NCBI GenBank assembly: GCA_034509735.1
Contig: JACGWO010000005.1
Coordinates: 25,724,383 to 25,788,382 of the forward strand
Direction of reading: 5' to 3'
From: Sesamum alatum
Lineage: Eukaryota > Streptophyta > Magnoliopsida > Lamiales > Pedaliaceae
Length of the DNA: 64,000 nt
This document shows, piece by piece, positions 31,576-42,383 of the stretch. A model generated the notes under the pieces. The model ran no database searches, was not told where the DNA came from, and worked only from the letters and a program-made list of their open reading frames with translations. Within the stretch, counting starts at the first letter, position 1, and every line of letters begins with the position of its first letter. A program made the position numbers and the translations under genes.

Positions 31576-33896
31576 TCAGTGAAATCCTCCGACGGCCGCC
31601 TTAGTTGCAACATCATCAGGCGGTGATGGTAGCATGACGAGGGATAAAATACCACTCACAGCGGCTGCCGCTGCACCCAACACGAACGCTGGTAAGTTAC
31701 CGCCTCCAAATAATTGATTCCACGGTCCACTAGCCACAGACACCACCATCTGCAAGAAACAAACAATGGGAAGATACATACAAATCAATCCAATTTGATC
31801 TCAACTGTTTGACATGCTACTGGAAATGTAATTATCACAATAAAATACTACCTGTGGTATGACTATTGCAAGATTCAGAACTCCCAGAGACAGACCTGTT
31901 AGGATTCATCACAATCAGCTAAGAACAATAAACCGAAATGAATCTTTATTTAAAAAAAAAAAAAAAAAAAAAACAACAACAACAACAAGATTTAATTTTA
32001 CCTTGTCCTGAACCAGAATTACTGGAAAATATGGAAGCCAAAGCAAATGGGATGATGTAAGTTACCTAAACAAGAGAAATAAATGTTGTTTTAGAGAAGG
32101 GGGTTATAAGTGGATTTGACAAGTGCCCATTAAGAACCCAATCAACGCGGATAGAACTTTCAATTGGCCAAGCATTTAGCCAAACTACATATGGGATGCT
32201 TTGACAATATGTACAACAACCAAAAGAACACAATCTTTTCTTGTTGGGATATATAGCTATATGCTAAATTTTGAGCATTATATACAAAATTTCTCTTCTA
32301 ATCCACACCCAATTATTTGCCAAATCTATTAGTAACTTTTTTGTTGTGTTCACACTCCAAATTTTATAATAACTAGCGCATAAAATTAAAATGAACTTAA
32401 TTTTTGCATTGATAAATTTTTATATATGTCTTTTCACATGATAAAATATATATGGGATTTTAATTGTATGTATTGTTTGAATTCTAGGATTTTTAAGTTG
32501 TTTAAAATAAATATAACATGTGAAGTATCTTACTAATTCATGATTTGAAAATATGATCGGATTATAAAAACTCACCGCTAGAGGAATGCCAAGGACGGCG
32601 AAAAGGGCCAAAGCTCCAACCTTTATACCCACCAACGGCGATTCAGTGGCAACAGTGGACGGTCGGCTGCGCTCCGCCAACTTGGTGATCAAAACAGTCA
32701 TGGCCAAACAAACTGCCAACAAAAAGTTGACCGCACCCCACAATTTCTTAACCTGGCGAGGCCTGCGCGCCAAGAACTGCACCCCAAGAGAAGCGAAGCC
32801 CAACACTATAGAGTTAATCATCAGCCCCAATGCACCTGCGCGTACTCCTTGATCGTACAGCTTTGTCCCCACGTTGCCTCCGTACACTCCTTCCCCATCC
32901 AATCGGTGTCGAATAATAGGAACGGGAACCAAGCAACCCAGTTGAGACACGTCACCAACATCAAAATCCACATCGTCCTGGGCAAGTCCTTCAACGCACC
33001 GAATAACTCTCCAAAGACCGGAATCTTCCCCTTCTTAACTGTTGTCGGCTGCTTCGGCGCAACAGTGGTTGCGGTTTCATAAACAAGGGTGAGTGCGAGT
33101 ATGGTCATAGTCAACAAAAGAGCTACGGAGATGAAAAAACAGCTCTTGAGGTTTGCACAATACAAGTCGCAGGCTTTGGTTTTGGAGAATGGGAAGACCT
33201 TGTATAGGTGGGTGTATGAACCTGCGGCATAGCCTAGAACATTGCCGACCGCCATGAAAAAGGAGAATAGGGCATTTGCGGTGCTCATTTTTCTTGCATT
33301 TCCGCCCGATAAGTCAGCCAAAAATGCCCTACATGGCCCCTACAAAAACACCAGGGGGGGGGAGTAAAAATCATAATCCAATTAAGTTAATTAACCAGCT
33401 CAAAATAACTGAATTTTACATAATTTTTTATGTATAGTTTACCTGCAACATCTAGAATCCAAAATCCAACCACGAAAACAGTAATAGCCCTTGGCTTCGA
33501 ACCCTTCCCAAGAGAATCACCTGCCGCATGTCCCAAATCAGCAGCGAAACCAATAAGAAAGACAGCCACTGCAACAAGGCCAGCACCGGAGCCGATGAAT
33601 GGGCGGCGGCGCCCAAACCTGGAGGTACAATGGTCGCTATAGTAGCCAACTATGGGCTGGACTAACAAACCAGAAATGGGGCCACACAGCCAAATGATGG
33701 CTGCCCAAGCATGGGGTATGCCCAGTAACTGCACGTACGGAGTCAAGAGGGAGAGCTGTAGAGCCCACCCATATTGAACCCCTGCGGCTATCGCCGCCAC
33801 GAGGATGATCTTCCACATGGGCTCCGCCTGTGGTGGCGATTGTTGTAGCTGGAAGGATGATGCGGCATTCTCTTTAGCTTCACTCGCAACCTCCAT
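31576..33896 (-). pseudogene. SUC2-like: SUT1-clade sucrose/H+ symporter gene, five exons, two frame-breaking deletions
   Basis: SUT/SUC proteins are plasma-membrane sucrose/proton symporters of the MFS/GPH type with 12 membrane helices, used in phloem loading. Exons on the minus strand: 33896-33443, 33339-32576, 32065-32002, 31895-31852 and 31749-31576, all with GT-AG borders. Exon 1 has [32 protein letters not shown] and RFGRRRPFI; exon 2 has [38 protein letters not shown] and [10 protein letters not shown]; the last exons have FALASIF, LSLGVLNLAIVIPQ, FGGGNLPAFVLGAAAAAVSG and LPSPP. Exon 1 lacks 14 bp just before the donor (DVA then G where the family has DVANNxLQG). Exon 2 lacks 1 bp after MGKE near 32887. 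Adding 15 bases back gives 504 codons with every exon in phase. As written it is frame-broken: a recent pseudogene or assembly error. Confidence 0.9.
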
Positions 33897-34016
33897 TAAG
33901 CTGGTTAGATAAGATTTTTTGACCTTACCTTCTATTTGTATCTTTGGTATATGTATATGTATCTACATATAGAGGGGTTTAGAACGATTGGAGTAATTTC
34001 CCCTGAAATGGGATGG

Positions 34017-34025
34017 TATTTATAA
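34017..34025 (-). promoter_or_regulatory. TATA box of the sucrose transporter gene
   Basis: TTATAAATA on the minus strand lies about 120 bp upstream of the ATG at 33896. That spacing leaves room for a transcription start near 33990 and a leader of about 90 bases. Confidence 0.5.
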
Positions 34026-34029
34026 TGAT

Positions 34030-37000
34030 TTTGGCGGGAACGAAAATGGGGTCGAGAGAGGTGGGATGGCCTTATCTATGTGAGATTTTGAGGAAAAAGT
34101 AAAAGAAGAAACAGTTGAAATTTGAGGTAAGAAAATCTAATTGGGGTTATGCTAAAATTAATGGGGGGTGGGGGTGTGGACAGTTAGATTTGGCTTTCTC
34201 TTTGCTAGTTTTTTCTTTTCTTGCAAAAATGCAACACTCCTTTTCGTACTTGATTTAATTGAAAATATTTCAGTTTCCTATACTTACATTTTGTCAATTT
34301 CTTAAGGGTTTTAAAAACTTTGGATCAAGTGTTTCTTTCTTGTTAATACTAAAAAGAATAATTAGCAGACAAATAAAAGAAATGAAATCAAAAAAGAACA
34401 ACAAGATTTTATAGATGAAATTATAATATGTATATATATAAGCAAGAACTAGTGTATAAAAATATACAAAATGGTAAATATTTAAATATAAATAAAAACT
34501 AAATTTCAGATTAAGTAGAATCATTCAAATAAATATAAAATAAAATATGTAGCTTTTAGCACTAAATAAACTTTGTTCCTTCTTGTCGAAAGAAAAACAA
34601 TAACAAAAGTTAATAAAATATGAAAAAAAAAAAAGAAACATATACAAAGATAATAAACAAACAATAAAAATAAAATTTTAAAAAATAGGAAATAGGTATA
34701 CGAAAACTACAAATAAAAACTGATCAATTTTATAAATTAGAATTTCTTGCAAAAATAATCTAAATTAAGAGCTTTGACTAATTAATTTTATGTGCATTTA
34801 GGATTATCTAATATTGCCAAAGTATTATTTACATGTGTTATTAACTTTTAAATTTTAAAATGGATAAAATTTTATTTTTATCTTTATATTGCAATTTTTT
34901 TAATTTCATATTTTTAGTTTGACTTCTTGATCTTATTCAAATGCATCTACTTGGTATAATATGTTTCTTATTCAATAATATATTATATTACAATTTAATC
35001 TTTTATGTCATAACTTTTGTTGTAATACTTTTATGCTATTAATATAAAAATTAATAGACGTAAAACTAATAATGTGCTTTCAAGATTATCTAATACTGTT
35101 ATTTTCATATATCAACTTTTTTCTTAGTACTCACACTTTTTAAACTTTTAAGTTATTTATAGATTTATTTCTAAAAAAATATATTTCTCTTTGATTTATT
35201 TGTTTATCATCTTTTATTTCTAGTTTCAACATAGTTAACTCATTTTCAATCTTTATTGTTACTAAGTTGATCCTCAAAATTTGTTAATTTACTTTAATAT
35301 GAAATATAATTATACTATCTGTAATGTGTTAGTATAAAATTATTTAAAAATCTTATTTTTAATTGTTATCGTTTTAATATTTATGTAGCATTTGACTTTT
35401 CTTATTTTTGTAATATAAATAATACGCCATATATTCCTCTTTTGTTTCTAAATGTTTTTAAAATTGATTGATATACCAACTATTATTCATATTTAAGAAA
35501 AAAAAATATTCAAGTTTAATATACCTTTAGTATCGAAAATATTATATTTTATATATAGATGCCCAATAGTTATTTTAATTATATTTCAATAGCAACAACT
35601 ATATATATTTAGATTTTAAATTTAGTTATTTTATTTTAATGATGACTACAGTATTCTTCTATCTCGGCCCATTTCAATTATTTTTATCATTATTTTACTT
35701 CTATGATGTTATGAACGGATATAAGAAAAACTAATTTATACTTTCATCTTTGATAAAGTAATTTGCTTTTTTTTTTTTTTTTTTTTGTTCTATCCTTTAG
35801 TTCAATTTAAAATTAAAAAAAAAAAAACTAATTCATGTGTACTCGGTCTTGATAATTAGATCTAATATATATATATATATATATTCTAAAATACTTTAGA
35901 AAATTTATAGATTCTGGTGCTATTTTTTTTATTTTAAATCAAATTAAAAATGAAAACAAATAACTACGAAGTAAAAGAATAAGAAAAATTCTATGAATAT
36001 TCAATCTATAAATATGTCATAGAGTTCTATGAAAATTTCCATCTATTATACTGATTGAAAAACTTTATTTGTGAAGCATATAATTATACAATTGAAATCA
36101 AGTTTGCAATTAACATGTTAATGTATTATTTTTTTATATTTTATTTTAAATATTATTTTTAATATTTATTTGCTAATTTTATCAATATATTGTATTTTTT
36201 TCGTAAAATATTACAGAACGTTATAGTTTTTCAATATCTTTTAATTTTATTTTTTTAATTGATTCATGATGTTATACTAATGCTAGTTATTTTTAATAAA
36301 AATTTGATTTAAATTGACTAAACCCTTTTAAAGTATAAAAATAGTTCTATTTGTCTCATGAGAGCGTATAATTGTGACTACTCTATAAGGTTTAAATTTA
36401 ATTATTTATTATATTACTGTTTACACTTTCTTCAAAATATAATGTCTTTTTTTTTTTGGTGTGTGTGTGTGTTGGGTGGGGTGGGATGGGGGGAGGGGGG
36501 ATATGGTGTTTTTTACCAATTAATGTTAAAATAAAATCAATTAGTTAGAAATGACCATTTTTAAATTTTTCAACAGCACTTCTCATTTAACAAGAATGAT
36601 CATTTTAATATGCAATTGAATTTTGATATTTATTCGTTATTTTATGTATATATATATATCTAGATTTAGATTAGTATTTTAGATATTATTCATATGTTAT
36701 TTAATTTAAATTTTAATGTGCCGTAGTAAATTAAAATTTTCTAAAATAATTAAGATTTCTTCTACAAAAGTAATTGCATTGAAATATTATTTGTATATTT
36801 TTTTCAATTAGATATATTATTCACTCTCTAAGTAGTTTAGAGCAATTAGGAATTTCGGACTATTAAATAATTTTTTAATAGAATTTTATTTTTTTGTAAC
36901 TATTTTTTATTTATTATTAAAAAAAGTATTAAGTAAATATTTAAATTTAAATTAGAATTTTATATATTATTCAAATGTTCTTTATTTTAAATTTTTGTTG

Positions 37001-37228
37001 GGCCACAATGAATTAAATTTACTAAAATATTTAAGATTTTTTCAGTAATTTAACCGCGTTGAAATATTATTTGCATCTTTATTGGATTTGTATCGATTCT
37101 CTACATGGTTCAGAACAATTATGAAGATCACTAAACGATTTTCTTTTTTATATAGAATTTTATTTTTTTATAATTATTTTTTTTCTATTATTTAAAAAGA
37201 TTACTTAAAAAAGGATAACAAAAACTTA
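34030..37228. other. long AT-rich intergenic region
   Basis: More than 3 kb of very AT-rich sequence with poly(A), poly(T) and (TA)n tracts and no supported gene. The only compositionally odd part is a G-rich tract at 36474-36500. Some blocks around 36640-36960 look like diverged repeats of each other (for example TATTATTCA-ATGTT-TTTA with AAATTT-TAAAAT). I could not assign them to a family. Confidence 0.5.
36474..36500 (+). other. G-quadruplex-type motif
   Basis: GGGTGGGGTGGGATGGGGGG followed by AGGGGGG has at least four runs of three or more G with loops of 1-2 bases, preceded by a (GT)n run. It stands in otherwise AT-rich DNA. Confidence 0.7.
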
Positions 37229-37702
37229 TCACCATGTTTGGTTTCATTTTCTCCCCATCTCTGAGATGGTGAGAAAACAAAACATATTTACTGGGTGTTT
37301 TGGATAATTTTGGTATATTCTCTCATATATACATACGTACACCTATAAATAAACAAATATTACTATATATATACATTTATAAAAATATATAAAAGAGACA
37401 TGGTTTGACAAACAGTATTTTTTGTCTCCCAATATACATCATAATATATACAAAAAAATATAAATATTACTATATACATATATAAAAATATTAAAAGAGA
37501 CATGATTTGACAATAAATAGTATTTTTTGTCCCCTAATACACAACACAATACATAAAAGATATTTTTTACACTATTTAAAATTAACTCAAAAAATAAATC
37601 TAAACATACACCATATCTCTAACACACACTTATTTATCAATATTTTCCATTTCTATCTCCACAAAACAAAACAAAATATTTTAAAAATAAAACAAACATA
37701 AG
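37229..37702. mobile_element. MITE, TGTTTGGTTTCATTTT family, copy 2
   Basis: Aligns along its length to 28431-28922: shared blocks include TGTTTGGTTTCATTTTC, CTGAGA-GGTGAGAAAACAAAA, TACTGGGTGTTTTGG, GACATG-TTTGACAA and TCTCTAACACACAC. The right end is a more eroded inverted copy of the left. TTA precedes and TAA follows it. Confidence 0.6.
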
Positions 37703-38306
37703 TAACTCTCCTCCAAGTCGTCTTCTTCAATCAAGAGCTAATGTTGATTTTAAAATTACAAAGACATCACCTATTTTCCATAGATGGAGCACCTCAAAAA
37801 CATATTAACGAGAGTTTTAGTAAAAAAAAGGTCAGGTGCATTAATTGCACCTGCACAAGTTGTTGTATAATTTTGGAGAACATTAGTGACATAATCGACA
37901 ATGAAACGCAAGGTTTGAAGACAAAAAAGGGCGATGGAAAAAAAGAGGCCAACACATGGGCTTAGCAAGATTGCAGTCACAACCCTCTTGGACAAATCAT
38001 CAAAAATAAAAATAAAAAATAAAAAAAAAACAACCCTCTTGGACTTATTAAAATTAACCGAATTAATTAGGATACTCAATCCAGTCGTAGGTGGTAAACA
38101 TGGCCTAAATATATATTTCAACATACTAAATCATGGATTAAAAAATTGTGTAAATTAGTATGGTATTTACTTTGTATAATAACTTTTTTTTAAATGCACA
38201 CAGTCCGAACCTTCTGTCAGAAATCTTGAGCCCAAATCATTGTTTGTCACCCTAGTGGAATTTGTATAATACTTTTGTAATAAAGGAATATAATTCTATT
38301 CAGGGT
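37703..38306. other. spacer, nothing recognised
   Basis: One near-duplicate of CAACCCTCTTGGAC occurs at about 37979 and 38030. Otherwise no feature. Confidence 0.4.
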
Positions 38307-38733
38307 GAAACACAACATGCTCTCCTGAGTTTTGACATAATTACAAATACTCCTCATTGTATGAAAATTACAAATACCTCATAATGTTTGATGAAATTAT
38401 GTAATCCTTGCATGGGGTATGAAATTGTCAATTTTCCTTATTGTATCTTTTTTTTTAAAAAAAATAGTAAAAAATCGAATGAAGTGGATGAAAAATTTTA
38501 AAAAGATTCTTTTTTTTAAAAAATCCACTTAGTCATTAAAAAAATATAAAAAAGTACAAAATAAGTAAAATTATAATTCATAACCGACAAGGGCAATTGG
38601 TTAATTCACCACAAAAATAGATGAAAATCTAATAGAGACTAATGAACTTGGCTAATTGTTAGACAATCGTTAAAATTAAAGGGGTATTGGTAATTTTCAA
38701 AACAATTAGGGTGTATTTATAAGTAAACCTTAG
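38307..38733. mobile_element. MULE-type MITE, eroded
   Basis: The left part (CTCCTGAGTTTTGACATAAT, ACAAATACTCC, AAAATTACAAATACC) and the right part (GGGGTATTGGTAATTTTC, AGGGTGTATTTATAAGTAAA) are inverted relatives. The same text occurs in the better preserved element at 48143-48566. No target duplication could be recognised. Confidence 0.45.
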
Positions 38734-39023
38734 AGCAACTCATTGTAATTTATCTTTATATTTATTTTTATTAGTTTATGTGTAAAAATAAAAACATATT
38801 TATGCTATAGTATAAAAATATTAAATTATTTGATTAAATATAATATTTTAACGTAGAACTTTTAGTTAGTGTGTTCCAAGACTTCTTTTAGTATCACTTC
38901 GAACATCAGGACGAGAGATTATACATGATTAAATTTAAATCAAATTATTTTTCTCATATTTCATCAATTCATTTATATTGGAATAAAATATTATTATTAG
39001 ATTTAGTAGTACCTTATAATTTT

Positions 39024-39366
39024 ATTGGGTTAAATATAATTTACCCCTGTATTAATCAAAAAGAGCAAAAACTCCCCTGTGAAAAAAACAACAACAATTT
39101 ACCCCTCCTGTATTTCTAAAAAAACCCAAAAAGGTCCCTCAGACGATTGTGTGAGGAACACAGGCTTTCTTATTTTTATTTTATTTTTTAAAAAAATTAG
39201 TTCTAAAATTGTATTTGTAACCTTATTTAAAACCATTGGCTTTGATTTGAATTTATGATCCAAATTTGATTAACAGATTAATTATCAACGGTTTAAATTT
39301 TACTTAATCTAAATCAACAATATAGATTTAAGATTGTATAATTATGTATATATAATTATATATATG

Positions 39367-39401
<35 letters not shown>

Positions 39402-39985
39402 GCACGGGGGGCTGGGGAAGAGGTAGGGGAAGAGGAAGAGGGAGAAGGCTAGCGGCGGGAAATCTGTGGAGGGGGTGCCGTGGCGGTGAGATCTGGCAAG
39501 CGGGGTGGGCAACGACGAGTCTGGGAGGGGGTGGGCGCGGGAAGGGGAGGGGGAGAAGGAGGCGATGACATCGGCGGCGAGATTTGGCTGGGAGAAGGAG
39601 GCGGAGGGGGTGAAATCTGGCAAGCAGGGAACGCGAGGGGGAGGGAGATGGGGGTCGAGTTTGCGCAAGGGGAACTGCGAGGACGACGATCCGGCAGCGG
39701 CGACGGTGCAACGGAGAAAAAGGAGAAGAATAAAAAAAAAGAAAAAAGATTATATATGTATATTAATATATATTATTAATATATACATATAAAATAATAT
39801 GTTTAATGGTAAAAATCCATGTCCAGACACATTGGGGGTGCATGTAGTGCACCGCCTGTCATAGGGGATATTTTGATCTATTTACAAAAATATAAGCGGA
39901 TAAATTATTTTATTTTTTTTCGTAGGAGAATAAATTGTTCATTTCCCTTAACATATAGGGGTAGATTGCTTTTTTTTCCTTATTT
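39024..39985. mobile_element. MULE-like element with a GC-rich captured insert
   Basis: Outer regions look like long diverged inverted repeats: left AATTTACCCCTGTAT (about 39040), and right, on the minus strand, AATCTACCCCTATAT (about 39960). Between them is a GC-rich block (about 39400-39715; one counted 60-base line is 72% G+C) flanked by (TA)n and (GA)n tracts. Overlapping ORFs on both strands reflect composition. Plant Pack-MULEs often carry GC-rich gene fragments. No 9-bp target duplication was confirmed. Confidence 0.35.
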
Positions 39986-42383
39986 TATGAGGACAGACTG
40001 ACAGAGAAACCAATTTTTAGAAGTTAGTGGATTTTAGTTAATTTTAAGTTAATATTAGAAAATGTTATCAAACATTAATGATAAAGGTCTTAATTTAAAA
40101 AAGAAAAGGAAAAGGAAAAGTATTTCATGTTTGAGATGATTGTTATATGCTTTGGAAAAACATTAAGTTATAAAATCCTATGTTAAAGCTTTTAAAAATA
40201 CAATTACAACATTGGAGCTATATAAGAAATGGGTATCATAATGTTGAATATATATAATATAATTTTATGGATTTATATAATATTATGTACTAGTGTTTAT
40301 TTGATTATTCTCTTATATGTATAGTCTCAAAGTTGATCCAAAAAACAAAGGAAAAAAAATTCATTACTGGTCAAATTACATAGAGATGTTCATATTTTGA
40401 TAAATCGATCGAATCCAAAAATTTGATTTAGAATTCGATTTTTATTTTCTTTAAAATTTGATATTCGATTTGATTTCAAATTTTAGTGTCAGTTTACCAA
40501 ATTATAGTAGATACCAAAAATACTCTTTATTTTAAATTTTATTTTCATAGACATATTTTTATATATTAATTATTGTTTTTTTACTTATTCAATTTTTTGA
40601 AATATAAATAAATAGTAGAATTATTATTTTAATATTTAATTTTCAATGAAAAGTTTTATTAATCGAATAAAAAACTTAAATATTTAAAGAAATCTGGTAA
40701 TTATAAAATTGAGCCGACTCATTCAATATATAATTTTGACGCATTATATTTTTCATGCATCGAAATTTCTGTTCGATTCAATTTGATTTTATTTTTTTGT
40801 TTAAACTACTTGGAGGTGGGAAAAGCTTTTCGGTGTCCTGTCCCTTCTCCATAAAATGAGTAAAATCATAAGTACAATGGGGAGCGCTACTTCCCTAATA
40901 TCGCCTAAGAAAAAATTGAAAACATAAAAAGGAGTACTACTCCTTTAGAGGTTAAATCAAAAGCATAAAAAAGGAGTACTACTCTATTACAAATATCCTA
41001 AACCTATTTAATTCAAGAAATCAAATAGTGTTTCTAGTAAGGCCATGTTTACCTCCTTGGATAAGCCCCTATATCTAGGTCAATAGGGCATTGTTCGCTG
41101 TTTACTAAGGAAAGTCGAGGCCCGCTACTATATTGTTGGGCCCTCTACAAATATCTACAATTTCACCTACTGCAATCTAACCCTCCCCCCACATATTATC
41201 AATATGTGGACCCCACCAGGTTTTCTACTAATTTGGCATTCTCAATTTGTCCTCAATTTTCAGATTTTTTTTACAATTTTGTCCCTAATGCCCATTTAAT
41301 TTACATCCACCTATAATTAATTTCATTTATATCTTCTCTCACCCTTCTTTAAAGGTATTTTCTCTTTTCCAACTACAGTGCTTTCCATTTCACATTGTTT
41401 AGAGAGAGAGAGAGAAGAGAAGAGAGTCCTTCCTCTCTTCTTATGAGTCTTCAATGAGGGACTTCGCATTCTCCCCTTTCGGTATAATTCTGCAGGACAT
41501 CTTAGAATTGGGGAGAACGTTTGGATCCCCTAATATCTCCTTCATCCGAAGGAAGTGAACTCGATAGAACATTTATTAGCAAAGTTTGGAGATTTAAATT
41601 CCGAGGGGGTTTTCCTCCTTTGTGTGTTTTACAAACTCAGTTTGCTGAAGTTGCTATTGCTGAATGAAATGCATTCTGTTTCTCAATATATATACTCACA
41701 CATGTTGGGGAAGAAGGAGGTTTTGACAAGAGCAAGCAGACATTTGCAAAATGCACACAAACACTCATGTGCATCAAATTGATCTGACAAGACATTTATT
41801 GGAGGGTAAAAACGTAACTCCATACTTAATCCGATATTGAATATTGGATAATAAACACTGCACCATACAATTTTTAAGATACACACCCATATCATAAGGC
41901 CAAAATAAACGGTTGTGTAGGACAAATTTATACAGCTTAATCCAAATAATAGTAGACCCCTACTATTATGCAACATCATTTAATATAACAAAGTAAATAT
42001 GGCCTAATAATATAATCAACAAGAGTTAGAGAATATTGAGTTTAGCTCTAGCCCAACCTCATTTGTGCCTCGAGAGAATTTGTTGCCCATCACAATGTCT
42101 GAAAAGGGAAAATCAGCCCAAACTCCCATCTGACTGGATCACTCTATTTCTCTTCCATTTTCACTTCTTCAACCCCATTCAGTTCTTTAATGGAGCCACC
42201 AATTAAACCACTTGCACTCAACTCCTGATTCAATTTGATTTTGCGAACAAAAGCGGGGCGGCAAGTTCAGTGTAAACGGGTCGCGTTACCCATTTAAGAG
42301 ATTCTCTTCTGCAAAACCTCAAAACCCAAATTCTTGATTCTCCGTGGAATTTAGCGCAAGCATTTGAAGAAGGAAAAGAAGGT
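39986..42383. other. intergenic region upstream of the Mpv17-family gene
   Basis: Mostly AT-rich. About 40385-40790 has weak inverted similarity (GATCGAATCC-type and ATCGAAATTTCTGTTCGATTC) and may be an old MITE. (GA)n lies near 41402-41425. A 75-codon ORF at 41555-41782 resembles nothing known. The last 350 bp before 42384 would contain the promoter and leader of the next gene; I see no strong TATA box. Confidence 0.4.

Noticed and set aside
39328..39792. Overlapping ORFs of 95-127 codons on both strands
   Set aside because: Same cause: a GC-rich block running into (GA)n and (TA)n tracts. Pro/Ser/Leu-rich or Gly/Glu-rich text without recognisable motifs.
41555..41782. 75-codon ORF upstream of the Mpv17-family gene
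   Set aside because: No similarity recognised, no start context or splice partners, and length expected by chance in this composition.
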